Assembly (NCBI GenBank): GCA_038239345.1
Contig: JBBSEX010000001.1
Span: 434,001 to 498,000 of the forward strand
DNA: 64,000 nucleotides
Direction of reading: 5' to 3'
Source: JBBSEX01 sp038239345
GTDB taxonomy: Bacteria; Acidobacteriota; Terriglobia; Bryobacterales; Bryobacteraceae
Each line of letters begins with the position of its first letter. Positions within the stretch are counted from its first letter, which is position 1. A model generated the notes under the pieces. The model was not told the origin of the DNA. It did not search any database and worked only from the letters and a program-made list of their open reading frames with translations. Position numbers and translations under genes: made by a program. Positions 34,995 to 44,909 of the stretch are shown one piece after another.

Positions 34995-36685
34995 GGTTGC
35001 GGCTGCTGCATGGTCGCAGGAGCCGATCCGCCAAACTTAACACCAATCACTTCACCGGAGACTACCATTTCCACGCGGCGGTTTTGTTGACGGCCGGCGG
35101 CGTTGTCATTGGAAGCAACCGGCTGGGTCTTGCCGAATCCACGTGCGGTTACAATGCTGGAGCTTAGCCCCTGTTCAATCAGGTATTCGCGAACAGTATT
35201 GGCGCGTTGTTCCGACAGCTTCTGATTGAACTCATCGCTTCCGACGCTATCGGTGTGACCTTCGATTTCCAGCTTTAGGCCAGGGTGCGATAAAACGATC
35301 CCCGAGATTTTAGAAAGCTTCTCACGGGTACCGGAATGCAGCGTATACTTGCCGAAGTCAAACAGCACATCGGACATGTTTACGATCAATCCGCGGGCAG
35401 AATCGCGAGTTTCCAGGATCACGTTCAACTGATCCAGCAATTGCTTACGCAGCTGGACTTGATCGGTCTCGGCTTTCTGGCGCAGGCGATCTGATTCAGC
35501 GGCGGCCATACGGGAACGGTCGGCATCGGCGGCAAGAGCCTGTTGTTGGGCAATCGCAGCAGCCTTGGCGGCTTCGGCTTCCACTCGAGCCTGATCGGCT
35601 GAGGCGCGTTCCGTGCGGGCCTTCTCGGCAGCCTGGTCGGCTTCAGCCTTTGCTCGCTCGGCGGCGGCGCGATCCATCTGAGCGGAGTTGCGCTCGCGTT
35701 CGGCAAGGGCTCGATCGCGCTCGGCTTGCGCACGCTTTTCCGCTTCCATCTGCTGCAACCGGCCTTGCTCGGCGGCATCGGCATTCGCTTTCGCTTCACG
35801 ATCGGAAGCAGCTTGCCGTTCTTGCGCTAAGGCTTCGTCGGCTTGGCGCTTGATCGAAAGGATGCGGGCGTTCTCGGCAGTTTGAACGGCTTCTCGCGAC
35901 GTCATCTGAACGGGCTTCATGCCCGCTTTTCGGTCTTGATAATCTTCGGCTTGCTGTAGCAAGTTGGCCGACTTGTCGAAAACATCTTTGGCGTAGCGAT
36001 CGGCGCCGGCGTAGCGGGCCATCTCCACGGCATTGCGGGCCTCGTACAACTCCAGCGGAACTTTGCCGTTCATCATCACTGGATGTAACCGTGCGGGCGC
36101 AACGTTCAGCGTGTACTGACCGCGCTGCAAAAGGTCAAACTTGGCGTTGATCTCTTCAAACTTGCCCAGGGTTTCCGGGCGCACATAGTTTTCCATCACC
36201 ACAACGTCACTTGGCTGGGTAACGCCGAAATAAGGTTCAGCGGTGACGATCAAGCCAAAAGCTTGCAGGTCGGTTGTGACATCCAGGTGGCTATCGTCGC
36301 CATTCAACAGGACCTCACCCAGATTCTTGGAGCGTCCCTCGGGCGTAATCGCCCACATAACGTACGTTAAATATTCAGGACCGAAGCGCGTGGCGGACTG
36401 CAATTTGCTCATCTTCGCTTTCACTTCGATATACCCTTGACGGCTGTTTACGTCAATTGTGCCCTTGGCTTCCGGGGCCAGCGCGGTGCCCTTAAAATCT
36501 AATTTCGTCCAGCCACTGCGGTGCCGGTAACTGATGGCTTGGGTGGTTCTGGAAACAACGGTTACGCGATAAATTGGCGCCGTCCCAATGTCGGTAGTTT
36601 GTGAGGGAGAAGTCTGAGTGGGATTTGGAACCTGGGCGGAGAGTACTCCAGCCAAGGTCAGTAATAGCGGTATCGTCGATTTCAT
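34991..36685 (-). CDS. OmpA-family protein with Ala/Glu-rich coiled-coil region
   Basis: ATG 36685 lies seven bases after GGAGG; an ATG at 36691 is too close to that site. The 564 residues begin with a signal peptide (to LSAQ). Residues about 25-245 form a beta-rich domain, about 260-430 is a long Ala/Glu/Arg/Gln coiled coil (many AERDRA and EAAKAA units), and about 435-545 is an OmpA peptidoglycan-binding domain with LEIEGHTDSVGSDEFNQKLS and ARGFGKTQPVA. It should tie the outer envelope to peptidoglycan. No Lpp-type lipobox and no OmpA barrel are seen. Its end overlaps that of the GH88 gene by four bases. Confidence 0.88.
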   Translation of the reverse strand: MKSTIPLLLTLAGVLSAQVPNPTQTSPSQTTDIGTAPIYRVTVVSRTTQAISYRHRSGWTKLDFKGTALAPEAKGTIDVNSRQGYIEVKAKMSKLQSATRFGPEYLTYVMWAITPEGRSKNLGEVLLNGDDSHLDVTTDLQAFGLIVTAEPYFGVTQPSDVVVMENYVRPETLGKFEEINAKFDLLQRGQYTLNVAPARLHPVMMNGKVPLELYEARNAVEMARYAGADRYAKDVFDKSANLLQQAEDYQDRKAGMKPVQMTSREAVQTAENARILSIKRQADEALAQERQAASDREAKANADAAEQGRLQQMEAEKRAQAERDRALAERERNSAQMDRAAAERAKAEADQAAEKARTERASADQARVEAEAAKAAAIAQQQALAADADRSRMAAAESDRLRQKAETDQVQLRKQLLDQLNVILETRDSARGLIVNMSDVLFDFGKYTLHSGTREKLSKISGIVLSHPGLKLEIEGHTDSVGSDEFNQKLSEQRANTVREYLIEQGLSSSIVTARGFGKTQPVASNDNAAGRQQNRRVEMVVSGEVIGVKFGGSAPATMQQPQP

Positions 36686-36775
36686 AGGCATTCCTCCGGC
36701 TGAACAGATGCACGTCGTTCGCCAAATAGACCTCGTGGCAAATCAACGGATTACGCGCGGATAAGCCTAGAAATT

Positions 36776-39163
36776 TTACCGAACGGAAAGAACCGCACCG
36801 TTGGAGTGCTTCTTTACGCCACGTAGCGCGGTGATTGCCAGCGCACATAGATAAAGACAACCACCGACGATCAGCGTTACACGTAATCCGAAATAAATCG
36901 CTAAAAAGATCGCGCCGGCTGATCCTAAGACGCTGGATGCGGCGTTCAGAGACCACGCCCAGCGGACCGAAGGATTGTGCCAAACTTCCAATCGGGCCAA
37001 CCCCCGCGGGAACGGCATTCCCATTAGAAACGCGACGGGCGCAATCAGCATCGATGTCACCAGCATCTTCACAGGAAGCGGCCAACCGGCCCCCACCATC
37101 GTGACAGGAGAAGCGACGAAGGCAAGCACGATGACAAGGATCGTTATGCCCGCAAGAACCAGATGCAGCCGCTGCTGGGAATCGCCTACGATGCGCCGGC
37201 TCCAAAAGCTTCCCAGTCCGCTGGCGATCAGCATGGAAAAAATAATGACGGTCAGCGCGTAGGTGGGGTGCCCCAGAAATAGCACGAATTTCTGAATCAA
37301 GGCCACCTGAATCAAGATGTAGCCCGACCCGATAAAGAGGAAGTAAAGCAGGAAGCGGAAGACGCCGGTCTCAGTAGGCAAGCGGCTCTTGAGCAGCAGG
37401 CGCGGCAGGATAAGAATCAGCGCCGTTGCCAGTAAGCTGACGCCGAGCAAGCCGAAAAGCAGAGGCACGGCGCGATTAATTTTATAGTCGGCGCTTTCCG
37501 TATTGGCATGGCGGAGAAATTCGATCAGATCACGCGGTTGCACAGTATAAAAGAAAAACGGCCGGTCGTCGCTGACCGGTGAAATGTCGTAGCGATAGTG
37601 ATCTTCGAAGCTAGCCGGATCGCTGGTGAGTAGCAACTGCCCAAATGGATTCACGGCTGTGTCGCCAGGGACGTAGACGGCCTCGCGCTTCGATTCGCTT
37701 AGCGCCAGGCGCAAACGGGCAATGTCATCGGGCTGGAACGGCTTGCGCGAAATGAGGACGGTATCCTGAGCTCCCCATTGTTTTATCTTTTCGTGATCCT
37801 CGCGAATCACAATCACGTGCTTCGCGATATCTCGCTCGCCGAGTCGATTCAGCGCATCCGTGGCGAGCGAAACCAAACGCAGCGACTCGCGCGGTGGATC
37901 GAATCCCCAGCGTGTAAAGGCGAGCAATCCATCGTCGGTCAGATGGCTCAAGTAATCGTAAAACGCATCGGTGGTATAGAGATTATTCTCCGATAACGCA
38001 AACGCTCCAGCCGCGGTGGAGGCCCAGGTATCCACCAAGGTCGCCTGAATCACCTGATATTTGTCGTGGCTGCGTCGAACGAAACTACGGCCGTCCTCGA
38101 CTACGATATGAACTTCCGGACGATAGTATAAGCCGTGGCTCAATTGCGGGAATCGCTCGCACATAATGGTTGTCGCGATGATCGGGTTAATCTCGACACC
38201 GGTAATGTCTTTGCTGCCCGAGGCCAGCGCCCGCGAGACGTCCCAACCGCCGCCAGGGCCGATGATCAGGGCCTTTGCGCCCGGCCGGACCACATAAGGA
38301 AACCCGGGACCTTGATGAAGCAAATCGGACCGCTCTTGCGCCGTGATGTGGTCCCAATCAAATGGCGCCACGCCGGTAGAGGCGTCGGCATCGATGATGA
38401 TAATCTTTCGGCCGCTGTTCCCATCCGATTCAAGAGCGATTCGCGAAAAGCTGTTCCAGCGAACAAAATCTTCATTTACGAGTGTCTGGCCCTTGGCGTA
38501 TTTCACATCCACTAAATGAGCCCGGGCATTGATGACAACCAAGCCCACCAAGGCCAGCGCGAGCGTGACGCCCATGGCCCGGCGCTTCCTGGCTTCGGCG
38601 ATGTTATACCAGATAGAAGACGAGACGGCGAAGAGGATTCCGGCGACGATCACGGTGTTTGGCCCGCCCACAAGATTCAACAGCGGAATCAGCGCAAGGC
38701 AGCCGGCGGCGGCACCCAATAGATCGAAGAAATAGACTTTCTCAATGCGCTCGATCGACTCGGAAATCGCTAGCGACACAATCGCCCCGGCGATCAGAAA
38801 CGGTAACGCGCTGGCGAAGTAAACAAGAGCCAGCGTAGTGTTGCTGAATTCACCTTTGCGGGTTAAAACGAACCATAGCGACAGCAGAGACACGATGCCG
38901 TTGGCCGCGGCAAGGGCACCCAACTTTTCAAATAAGCCGCCCTTTAATCCGCCAACCACGTACGAACACACTCCGCCGACGCCCAAGCCGAATAGCGCGA
39001 TGGAGATAGCCAGAAATGCGAAATGATAATAGAAAACGACGGAGAATATACGCGTGAGCGATAGTTCCAGCAACAGCGTGGCCAGTGTAGTGAGGCTTAC
39101 TCCAAGATAGAACTGCGGCCAACTATGGCGATCCTTGAGCTGGAATGAACTGATACGCGACAA
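36776..39163 (-). CDS. Polytopic membrane protein with spermidine-synthase-like domain
   Basis: I favour TTG 39163, six bases after a TACAGT hexamer, giving 795 residues; TTG 39187 is eight codons longer. N-terminal membrane helices (about 20-215) are followed by a soluble Rossmann domain (about 230-500) with ALIIGPGGGWDVSRAL, GVEINPI and VVEDGRSFVRR, as in spermidine/spermine synthases. A second set of helices (about 575-790) completes it. Such large fusions are common in Acidobacteria. True aminopropyl transfer is unproven; no speD lies beside it. Confidence 0.85.
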   Translation of the reverse strand: MSRISSFQLKDRHSWPQFYLGVSLTTLATLLLELSLTRIFSVVFYYHFAFLAISIALFGLGVGGVCSYVVGGLKGGLFEKLGALAAANGIVSLLSLWFVLTRKGEFSNTTLALVYFASALPFLIAGAIVSLAISESIERIEKVYFFDLLGAAAGCLALIPLLNLVGGPNTVIVAGILFAVSSSIWYNIAEARKRRAMGVTLALALVGLVVINARAHLVDVKYAKGQTLVNEDFVRWNSFSRIALESDGNSGRKIIIIDADASTGVAPFDWDHITAQERSDLLHQGPGFPYVVRPGAKALIIGPGGGWDVSRALASGSKDITGVEINPIIATTIMCERFPQLSHGLYYRPEVHIVVEDGRSFVRRSHDKYQVIQATLVDTWASTAAGAFALSENNLYTTDAFYDYLSHLTDDGLLAFTRWGFDPPRESLRLVSLATDALNRLGERDIAKHVIVIREDHEKIKQWGAQDTVLISRKPFQPDDIARLRLALSESKREAVYVPGDTAVNPFGQLLLTSDPASFEDHYRYDISPVSDDRPFFFYTVQPRDLIEFLRHANTESADYKINRAVPLLFGLLGVSLLATALILILPRLLLKSRLPTETGVFRFLLYFLFIGSGYILIQVALIQKFVLFLGHPTYALTVIIFSMLIASGLGSFWSRRIVGDSQQRLHLVLAGITILVIVLAFVASPVTMVGAGWPLPVKMLVTSMLIAPVAFLMGMPFPRGLARLEVWHNPSVRWAWSLNAASSVLGSAGAIFLAIYFGLRVTLIVGGCLYLCALAITALRGVKKHSNGAVLSVR

Positions 39164-39169
39164 GATATT

Positions 39170-39175
39170 ACTGTA
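39170..39175 (-). promoter_or_regulatory. TAnnnT -10-like element, possible leaderless promoter
   Basis: On the minus strand TACAGT ends six bases before TTG 39163. The spacing matches other starts in the window and supports that TTG as the true start. Confidence 0.3.
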
Positions 39176-39205
39176 GCGCAGCGGCAATCGCTGACCACTT
39201 CGCCG

Positions 39206-40366
39206 TCAGCCCGCGAGCAAGCCTTTCACTACCGCGAGGGCCTTCCCGCCAACTTGTAATCCGACGCGGGGAACGACCAGCATAAGCGGCAGCATGGGCG
39301 CTAACGAGCGATTCGGGAAGGCTCGCAACCCAATCAGAATCAGTAGGGGCGCGAGCGTTCGTCCGAAAGCGAAAACTTCGCTCCAGGCGTCTGTGCTGGA
39401 AAGAAAGATCGCGAGCAATGCGTACAGGTAGACTGCGAGGTCTTCTGGTTTATATTTTTTCAACAAGGCCTGGCGGATGGCGGCCACGATGGCCAAACCC
39501 ATCCCGATCAAAGCTAAATAATCCAGAGTGGTGGCAAGGGCGGCGATCGCCTCAGGCGGTGGATAGGGGAATGGATGAAGGATGCGCTCCACGTAGCCGT
39601 ACAGCGGAATCGGCAAGAGCCAGCCGCCGGGGTCGGGACCGGTATTTCGCTGAACGAATCCAAACCAGGCGAGCGCCGGAATTGCCGCCGTTGCATAGAG
39701 CAGCGCTCGGCTGAAATCTTTTTGAATTACAAGATGGAGGCAGTAGCCGCCCAACAGCGCAAATCCAGTTTCTCTCGATAGGGCGGCGGCGGCCAGCACA
39801 CACCACAGCATGACGAAGCTAGCGCGCTTCAATGCCAGGACGAAGCCGACACAGAGGGCGGCCAGCGACCCATCGACAGTCATGCGGTCAAGCGACACCA
39901 CCACCGGCGGAAAGACCAGAAAAACCAAGCCCCATAAAGCCGATTGCCCATGCGCAACGCTCCACTGCGCCAGCCATAAGGCTCCCAGGAAAACGAACGC
40001 CAGCACTACCGCGAAATAGGCGGCATCAATGGCCGAATCTTGCCCCAGCGCCAGGAGATAGGCCAAGCCGGGGATCAGGATCCTGCGCCAACGCAAGCGC
40101 GGAGCGTCGACAGATGTTATAAAACCGCGGCGAAAAAAAGGATCGTGGGCGATGTAGTGATAAACCTGCCCATCGTAGCCTGGACTGTTCGGAAACAAGT
40201 ACACATGCTCGGAAGCCAAGGCGGCGGGCACCGGTTCGGCTGATCCGGCGCAGAACAGCGCGGTCCAATTGCTGTGATAATTAAACCGCACAATCGTGTA
40301 CAGCCAGGCGGCTGCAAGCAAGCCGGCAAGTGCGGCGATAACGACCGGATTTCTGGCGAGTCGCAA
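39206..40366 (-). CDS. Polytopic membrane protein, possibly envelope-glycan related
   Basis: 386 residues with about nine hydrophobic helices. The start is TTG 40366, 17 bases after the OPT transporter stop. A loop after helix 1 contains NSPGYDGQVYHYIAHDPFF and then DAPRLRWRRILIPGLAYLLALG, a pattern I associate with a family of cell-surface glycopolymer membrane proteins related in layout to GT39/GT87-like transferases. No catalytic DxD is conserved. Function is uncertain; it is in the same orientation as the neighbouring transporter and spermidine-synthase-like genes. Confidence 0.6.
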   Translation of the reverse strand: MRLARNPVVIAALAGLLAAAWLYTIVRFNYHSNWTALFCAGSAEPVPAALASEHVYLFPNSPGYDGQVYHYIAHDPFFRRGFITSVDAPRLRWRRILIPGLAYLLALGQDSAIDAAYFAVVLAFVFLGALWLAQWSVAHGQSALWGLVFLVFPPVVVSLDRMTVDGSLAALCVGFVLALKRASFVMLWCVLAAAALSRETGFALLGGYCLHLVIQKDFSRALLYATAAIPALAWFGFVQRNTGPDPGGWLLPIPLYGYVERILHPFPYPPPEAIAALATTLDYLALIGMGLAIVAAIRQALLKKYKPEDLAVYLYALLAIFLSSTDAWSEVFAFGRTLAPLLILIGLRAFPNRSLAPMLPLMLVVPRVGLQVGGKALAVVKGLLAG

Positions 40367-40383
40367 CGACGAAAGTTTCCCGT

Positions 40384-42417
40384 TTACATCATCGCGGTAG
40401 GCGGCGCGGGCTCATCGGGGCTACCGGCGCTGCCGAGCGGAAGGCGAATCATCAGCAACGCCAAGCCTGCGAGCACAACCAGACCAAACATATAAGAAGG
40501 GGTTTGAAAAATGACTGGCAAGTATCCCTTAGGCAGGAACTGCATGCCGGCCCAGACCAGCCCAAGTATCGCCTCACCTGCAATTAGGCCGGAAGCCGTA
40601 AGTACGCCGGCGTTTTCGACACGAGCTTTTTGGGCATCATTGTAACCGCGCTTCTCCCATAACCGGTTGCTCAGTTCGCGGATCACCCCGCCAATGAAAA
40701 TAGCGAACGTCGTTTCGAAGGGAAGGTACATGCCGACCGAGACCAACATCGGGCTCTTCACCTGCATCATGATCAGCGCCACTCCCATGAAGATGCCGAC
40801 GACGACGAGTGGCCACGGCATATCCCCGCCGACGATTCCTTGGGACAGAGTCGCCATCAAACCAGCTTGCGGAGCCGACAGTTGGCGGTCGCCAAAGCCG
40901 ATGCCGCCGCTACGGATGTTGCCGGCGTGCAGTAGCAGCAAGGGGAAGTACATCACCAGGCTGGCGACGACAACGGCGATCAGCTCGACAATCTGGATGG
41001 TGCGCGGGGTACCGCCAAGAATGTAGCCCGCTTTGAAATCCTGCAGGAGTTCGCCGGCAACCGCCGACGATACACAGACCACGGCGGCCACTCCAAGCAC
41101 AACCGCGACACCTTCCGGGCCGGCGACACCGAGCGACACCATCAGCAGCGCGGCGATGATCAAAGTGGAAAGCGTAAGGCCTGAGATGGGGTTGTTCGAC
41201 GACCCGATCATGCCCACCAGATTCCCCGACACGGTGGCGAAGAAAAATCCGACGATGATCATTACGATAGCGGCGATCACGCCCGCGATTACGTGACCCG
41301 AAAAATAGATGTAAAGGGCGATCATCAACACGAACATGAGGGCGATCATGGCGAAGACGAACTTGAAACTCATGTACTGCTCCGTGCGGGAGAGCTTCTT
41401 TACCTCTTCGTCCGTCTGGCCAAGATCGGAGATGGCGCGGCGGATTCCGGCGAAGAGGTTGGCGCGCATTCGATATAACGTGTACGCTGCGCCGACCAGC
41501 ATCCCGCCGACAGCGATGGGCCGCACGATGAATCGCCAAACCGCCGCGGCAAGCGCTCCCCAGCTTTCATCGCCCGTGGAGCCCGGTGGAAGATAGGCAT
41601 GCAACTGCGGCCCGAGAAAGAACACCAGCAGCGGCACCATCAGGCCCCAAGCCAGAACGCCCCCGGAAAATTGTAGCGATGCCAAGCGTAAACCAATGAT
41701 GTAGCCGACGCCCAAATACGCGGGACTGACGCTGGGCGCGGCAAGCGTGCTGACACCGCCGGCGCCCAGGATCTGTTTCGACCCCATCGCTCCCAGACGA
41801 ACCTGGCTCTTGCCCAACGTGCCGATATTCAGAATATATTCGTGATCGGCGGCGAACAATTGAAAGCGGCCCAGAAGATAGATAATGCCGCCCACGCCGA
41901 TATTCCAGAACAGATACTTCGCCGCTTCCGCACCCCGCCTGCCGGCCTTATGAATCTCAGCGGCGGCTACCGATTCGGGAAAGGGAAGATCGGGATCTTC
42001 CACCATCACGCGCCGCACCAGGGACACGAAGAGGACACCCAGTACGCCGCCAACCATCATCAACGCCGTGGATTTCCAATATGCCTCGGGGGTATCAAAA
42101 CTCGCCCAAGCGCCGGAGATAACGAATGCGGGAATCGTGAAGATGGCCCCGGCGGCAACCGATTCACCAATGGAGCCGGCCGTTCGAGCGATATTTTCTT
42201 CCAGCAGCGAACCCTTCCAAACTCGTAGCACGGCCATGGAAATAACCGCCGCCGGATAAGTGGCCGCGATCGTGATGCCCGCTCGCAGACCCAGATAGGC
42301 GTTAGCCGCGCCCAGGATGATGGTCATCACCAAGCCGAGCATTACCGCTCGAGCCGTAAATTCCGGCATCTTGACGTTCTCGGGTACAAAGGGCCGGTGG
42401 CGCGGTTGTTCTGTCAT
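40384..42417 (-). CDS. OPT family oligopeptide/metal-chelate transporter
   Basis: ATG 42417 gives MTEQPRHRPFVPENVKMPEF, the usual cytoplasmic start, so the longer frame is rejected. The 677 residues have about 15 membrane helices. Family motifs include AVMLGLVMTIILGAANAYLG, SGAWASFDTPEAYW, NLVGMIGSSNNPISGLTLST and LQDFKAGYILGGTPR. Bacterial OPT members take up oligopeptides or metal-chelate compounds using the proton gradient. It follows argS by 64 bases and lacks a strong ribosome site. Confidence 0.93.
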   Translation of the reverse strand: MTEQPRHRPFVPENVKMPEFTARAVMLGLVMTIILGAANAYLGLRAGITIAATYPAAVISMAVLRVWKGSLLEENIARTAGSIGESVAAGAIFTIPAFVISGAWASFDTPEAYWKSTALMMVGGVLGVLFVSLVRRVMVEDPDLPFPESVAAAEIHKAGRRGAEAAKYLFWNIGVGGIIYLLGRFQLFAADHEYILNIGTLGKSQVRLGAMGSKQILGAGGVSTLAAPSVSPAYLGVGYIIGLRLASLQFSGGVLAWGLMVPLLVFFLGPQLHAYLPPGSTGDESWGALAAAVWRFIVRPIAVGGMLVGAAYTLYRMRANLFAGIRRAISDLGQTDEEVKKLSRTEQYMSFKFVFAMIALMFVLMIALYIYFSGHVIAGVIAAIVMIIVGFFFATVSGNLVGMIGSSNNPISGLTLSTLIIAALLMVSLGVAGPEGVAVVLGVAAVVCVSSAVAGELLQDFKAGYILGGTPRTIQIVELIAVVVASLVMYFPLLLLHAGNIRSGGIGFGDRQLSAPQAGLMATLSQGIVGGDMPWPLVVVGIFMGVALIMMQVKSPMLVSVGMYLPFETTFAIFIGGVIRELSNRLWEKRGYNDAQKARVENAGVLTASGLIAGEAILGLVWAGMQFLPKGYLPVIFQTPSYMFGLVVLAGLALLMIRLPLGSAGSPDEPAPPTAMM

Positions 42418-42481
42418 CAGTTTGTAGTCCGTCCGATGGGTAGCATGATAACAGCTTGCGGCGAGTGAAGCCGCCAGTGGC

Positions 42482-44440
42482 TTACATGTAATCGGGCGGC
42501 TCAATACCAAGCAGGTCGAGAGTCCAGGCAAGTTGGCGGCGGAAGTAATCCGTCATCCACAGCAGGAAAGTTCGCTTCCCGGCGTCTTCTTCTTTCAGCA
42601 CCGGATTGTCATGATAAAAAGTGTTGAAGGCCTGCGCCAACTGAAAGGCGTATTTGGCAACATGCGCCGGTTCACCAGAGGCTACCGCGCGATCCAGCGC
42701 CATGCCCGCTTTCGAGGCCGCGAGCAAGGATTGCCAGAGCCCTTCCGACGTTAGATAACGATCGAGCATCGGTCGATCGATCACGGCGGAGAAATCCGGT
42801 ATGCTCTCGCCTCGATCGGCGAGCTTGTCTAGAATCTTGCGGGCTCGTAGCGCGGCGTATTGGACATAGGGTCCTGTTTCACCCTCGAAACTCAACGCCT
42901 CTTGCATGTCGAAGGCGATCACGGAATTGCGTGTGAACTTCAACATGAAGTAGCGCAAGGCTCCGGCTGAGAGCTGTTTGGCGACGCGCAGCCTATCCTC
43001 GGACGACGTTTCGGGATGGCGTGAATCCACCTCACGGGATGCGGCTTCAATCAGCTTGTCGATCAGATCGTCGGCCTTAACGCCCAGACCTTTGCGGCCC
43101 GATACCTCTACATAGGATCGCTTCTTGTCTTCATCGGAAAGCTCAATACCGAGTTCGACGCAGGTACGCGGCGTTAGCGCCACCATCTCGTACGAGAAAT
43201 GGATCGAACGATCCGCTTGTTCGTCATAACCCAGAGCGCGCAAGCCGGCGACGACGACGTCTTGCAGATAGGATTGGCGCGAATCGATGACATTATAAAC
43301 TCGACCGCCCTTCCCGAACGAGGGAGTGACACTTTGATTTGCTTCGTCCGTGGACACCCAAGCCACGTGACCATTTTCGTAAGTGCTCCAGATGCGATAG
43401 AAGAAGTCTTTGCCGAGCAATCCGAACTTCCACAATTGATACGCGATGTCTTTCCCGACATAGGTGACGGTGCCGTTGGAGCGTACAATCACCTTGCTGT
43501 CGTCCTGCTCCGCCGAATCTGAAAATGCCGAGCCAGGCATCACCCAACAGCCGGCATTCTTGCCTTCGGTTTCCAGATAGATCGCCTTTTTCTCCTTGAG
43601 AAGTTCAAACGCCTTGGCCCAAAATTGTAGATGAAGAATTTCGCTCTCGCGGGGTAGGACGTCGTAGACGATGCCGATCCGCCACATCGTTTTTAGATGA
43701 GCGCGGACAATCGCGTCGGCCACGACATTCGCTAATTGCGCCAGTCCGCCGTGCCCCGATTCGATTTGATGCAGCATATCGCGCCGCCACTGGAGCGACT
43801 CGGGATGGTCTTTATAATATTGCGATGTGCGGGCGTAAAGATCCCAACAAACATAATCGAAGGGCCTGTTCGCTGAGCCGATAAGCGCCTGCACATCGCC
43901 GGTTGTCAGTTTTTCGAGATGATGAAATCCAACCACGACATCGGCTACCTGCACGCCGGTGTTATCGATATAATTCTGGACTTCCACATCCTGCCCCAGA
44001 GCGCGGAGCATTCGCACGAAAGTATCGCCGAGGATGGCATTGCGAAGGTGTCCAATGTGCGCGGCCTTGTTGGGATTGATGTTCGTGTGTTCGACGATGA
44101 TCTTGCCGGGCAAGGATGATGACGAACTGCTCTGTGCACCGGCGTGTAGCACCATTGAAGCGTAAAAACCGCGATCCAGGCGAACATTGATGTAGCCATT
44201 CCCGGCAACTTCCATGGACGCCACGCCTTCGATGGAGCCAAGATCTGCCACCATCTCCGCCGCGATTGCCTTCGGTGCTTGGCGCAACTGCCGGGCCAAC
44301 TGGAAGGCGACAGGCACGGCCATTTCACCGAAGGACGCCTGTTTGGGCTGTTCTAAACCGATGGGCGCGTCGACACCGTATCTGATCTTTACGTGCGCGG
44401 CGAACGTGTCGCCAATCTTCTTCTCCAGTTGATGAAACAC
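42482..44440 (-). CDS. argS: Arginyl-tRNA synthetase
   Basis: The start is GTG 44440, giving 652 residues, near the long end for the family. The N-terminal Arg-tRNA additional domain, the HIGH motif in NKAAHIGHLRNAILGDTFVR, the degenerate KMSKS-like SGRKGLGVKADDL and the C-terminal DALR helical domain (ALRARKILDKL and onward) are present. It charges tRNA-Arg. A TACACT hexamer ends six bases before the GTG, without ribosome site. Divergent from the tandem ferredoxins with 52 bases between. Confidence 0.96.
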   Translation of the reverse strand: MFHQLEKKIGDTFAAHVKIRYGVDAPIGLEQPKQASFGEMAVPVAFQLARQLRQAPKAIAAEMVADLGSIEGVASMEVAGNGYINVRLDRGFYASMVLHAGAQSSSSSSLPGKIIVEHTNINPNKAAHIGHLRNAILGDTFVRMLRALGQDVEVQNYIDNTGVQVADVVVGFHHLEKLTTGDVQALIGSANRPFDYVCWDLYARTSQYYKDHPESLQWRRDMLHQIESGHGGLAQLANVVADAIVRAHLKTMWRIGIVYDVLPRESEILHLQFWAKAFELLKEKKAIYLETEGKNAGCWVMPGSAFSDSAEQDDSKVIVRSNGTVTYVGKDIAYQLWKFGLLGKDFFYRIWSTYENGHVAWVSTDEANQSVTPSFGKGGRVYNVIDSRQSYLQDVVVAGLRALGYDEQADRSIHFSYEMVALTPRTCVELGIELSDEDKKRSYVEVSGRKGLGVKADDLIDKLIEAASREVDSRHPETSSEDRLRVAKQLSAGALRYFMLKFTRNSVIAFDMQEALSFEGETGPYVQYAALRARKILDKLADRGESIPDFSAVIDRPMLDRYLTSEGLWQSLLAASKAGMALDRAVASGEPAHVAKYAFQLAQAFNTFYHDNPVLKEEDAGKRTFLLWMTDYFRRQLAWTLDLLGIEPPDYM

Positions 44441-44446
44441 TGTACC

Positions 44447-44452
44447 AGTGTA
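44447..44452 (-). promoter_or_regulatory. TAnnnT -10-like element, possible leaderless promoter for argS
   Basis: On the minus strand TACACT ends six bases before the GTG start of argS, and there is no Shine-Dalgarno. Confidence 0.45.
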
Positions 44453-44480
44453 AGCGCAAGGCCTTGCGGGACCCGCACGC

Positions 44481-44486
44481 TACAAT
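44481..44486 (+). promoter_or_regulatory. TAnnnT -10-like element, possible leaderless promoter for the ferredoxins
   Basis: TACAAT ends six bases before GTG 44493. It lies back to back with the argS element in a 52-base divergent gap. Confidence 0.45.
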
Positions 44487-44492
44487 GTGATT

Positions 44493-44882
44493 GTGCCCAA
44501 GGTAACCTTTGTCAATTATGACAAGACTGTGGAATTTGAGTCCGGTAAGCTGCCCTATTCCGAACACGGTAAGCCCGAGTCTTTGCTAGATATCGCGATA
44601 CATGAAGGCCTTCACATCGAACATGCCTGCGGGGGGAACTGCGCCTGCACTACGTGTCACGTCATTTTGAAGAGCGGCGATAATAACCTGTCTCCAATGG
44701 ATGAAGATGAAGCGGATCGCCTGGACATGGCGCCGGGATTGACTTTGCATTCGCGCCTGGCCTGTCAGTGTGTGGTCACTGGCGATGTCGTTTTCGAGAT
44801 TCCTTCGTGGAATCGAAACTACGTCAGCGAAGGCGGTGGATCGATGAATCTTGGCGATGCGATTCCGAATTCCAAGAAGTAA
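44493..44882 (+). CDS. 2Fe-2S ferredoxin, Isc type (copy 1, C-terminally extended)
   Basis: I choose GTG 44493 by comparison with the second copy, which begins with the same PKVTFVN sequence; GTG 44487 is also in frame. The 129 residues contain IEHACGGNCACTTCHVI and the later Cys in ARLACQCV-type context (SRLACQCVV), matching the Cys-x5-Cys-x2-Cys plus distal Cys pattern of the Isc ferredoxin. A 25-residue Asn/Gly-rich tail follows that copy 2 lacks. It should supply electrons for iron-sulfur assembly or similar reactions. No isc or hsc genes adjoin. Confidence 0.93.
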   Translation: MPKVTFVNYDKTVEFESGKLPYSEHGKPESLLDIAIHEGLHIEHACGGNCACTTCHVILKSGDNNLSPMDEDEADRLDMAPGLTLHSRLACQCVVTGDVVFEIPSWNRNYVSEGGGSMNLGDAIPNSKK

Positions 44883-44909
44883 GTTTCGCTGCGAGTAACC
44901 CCCATCAAC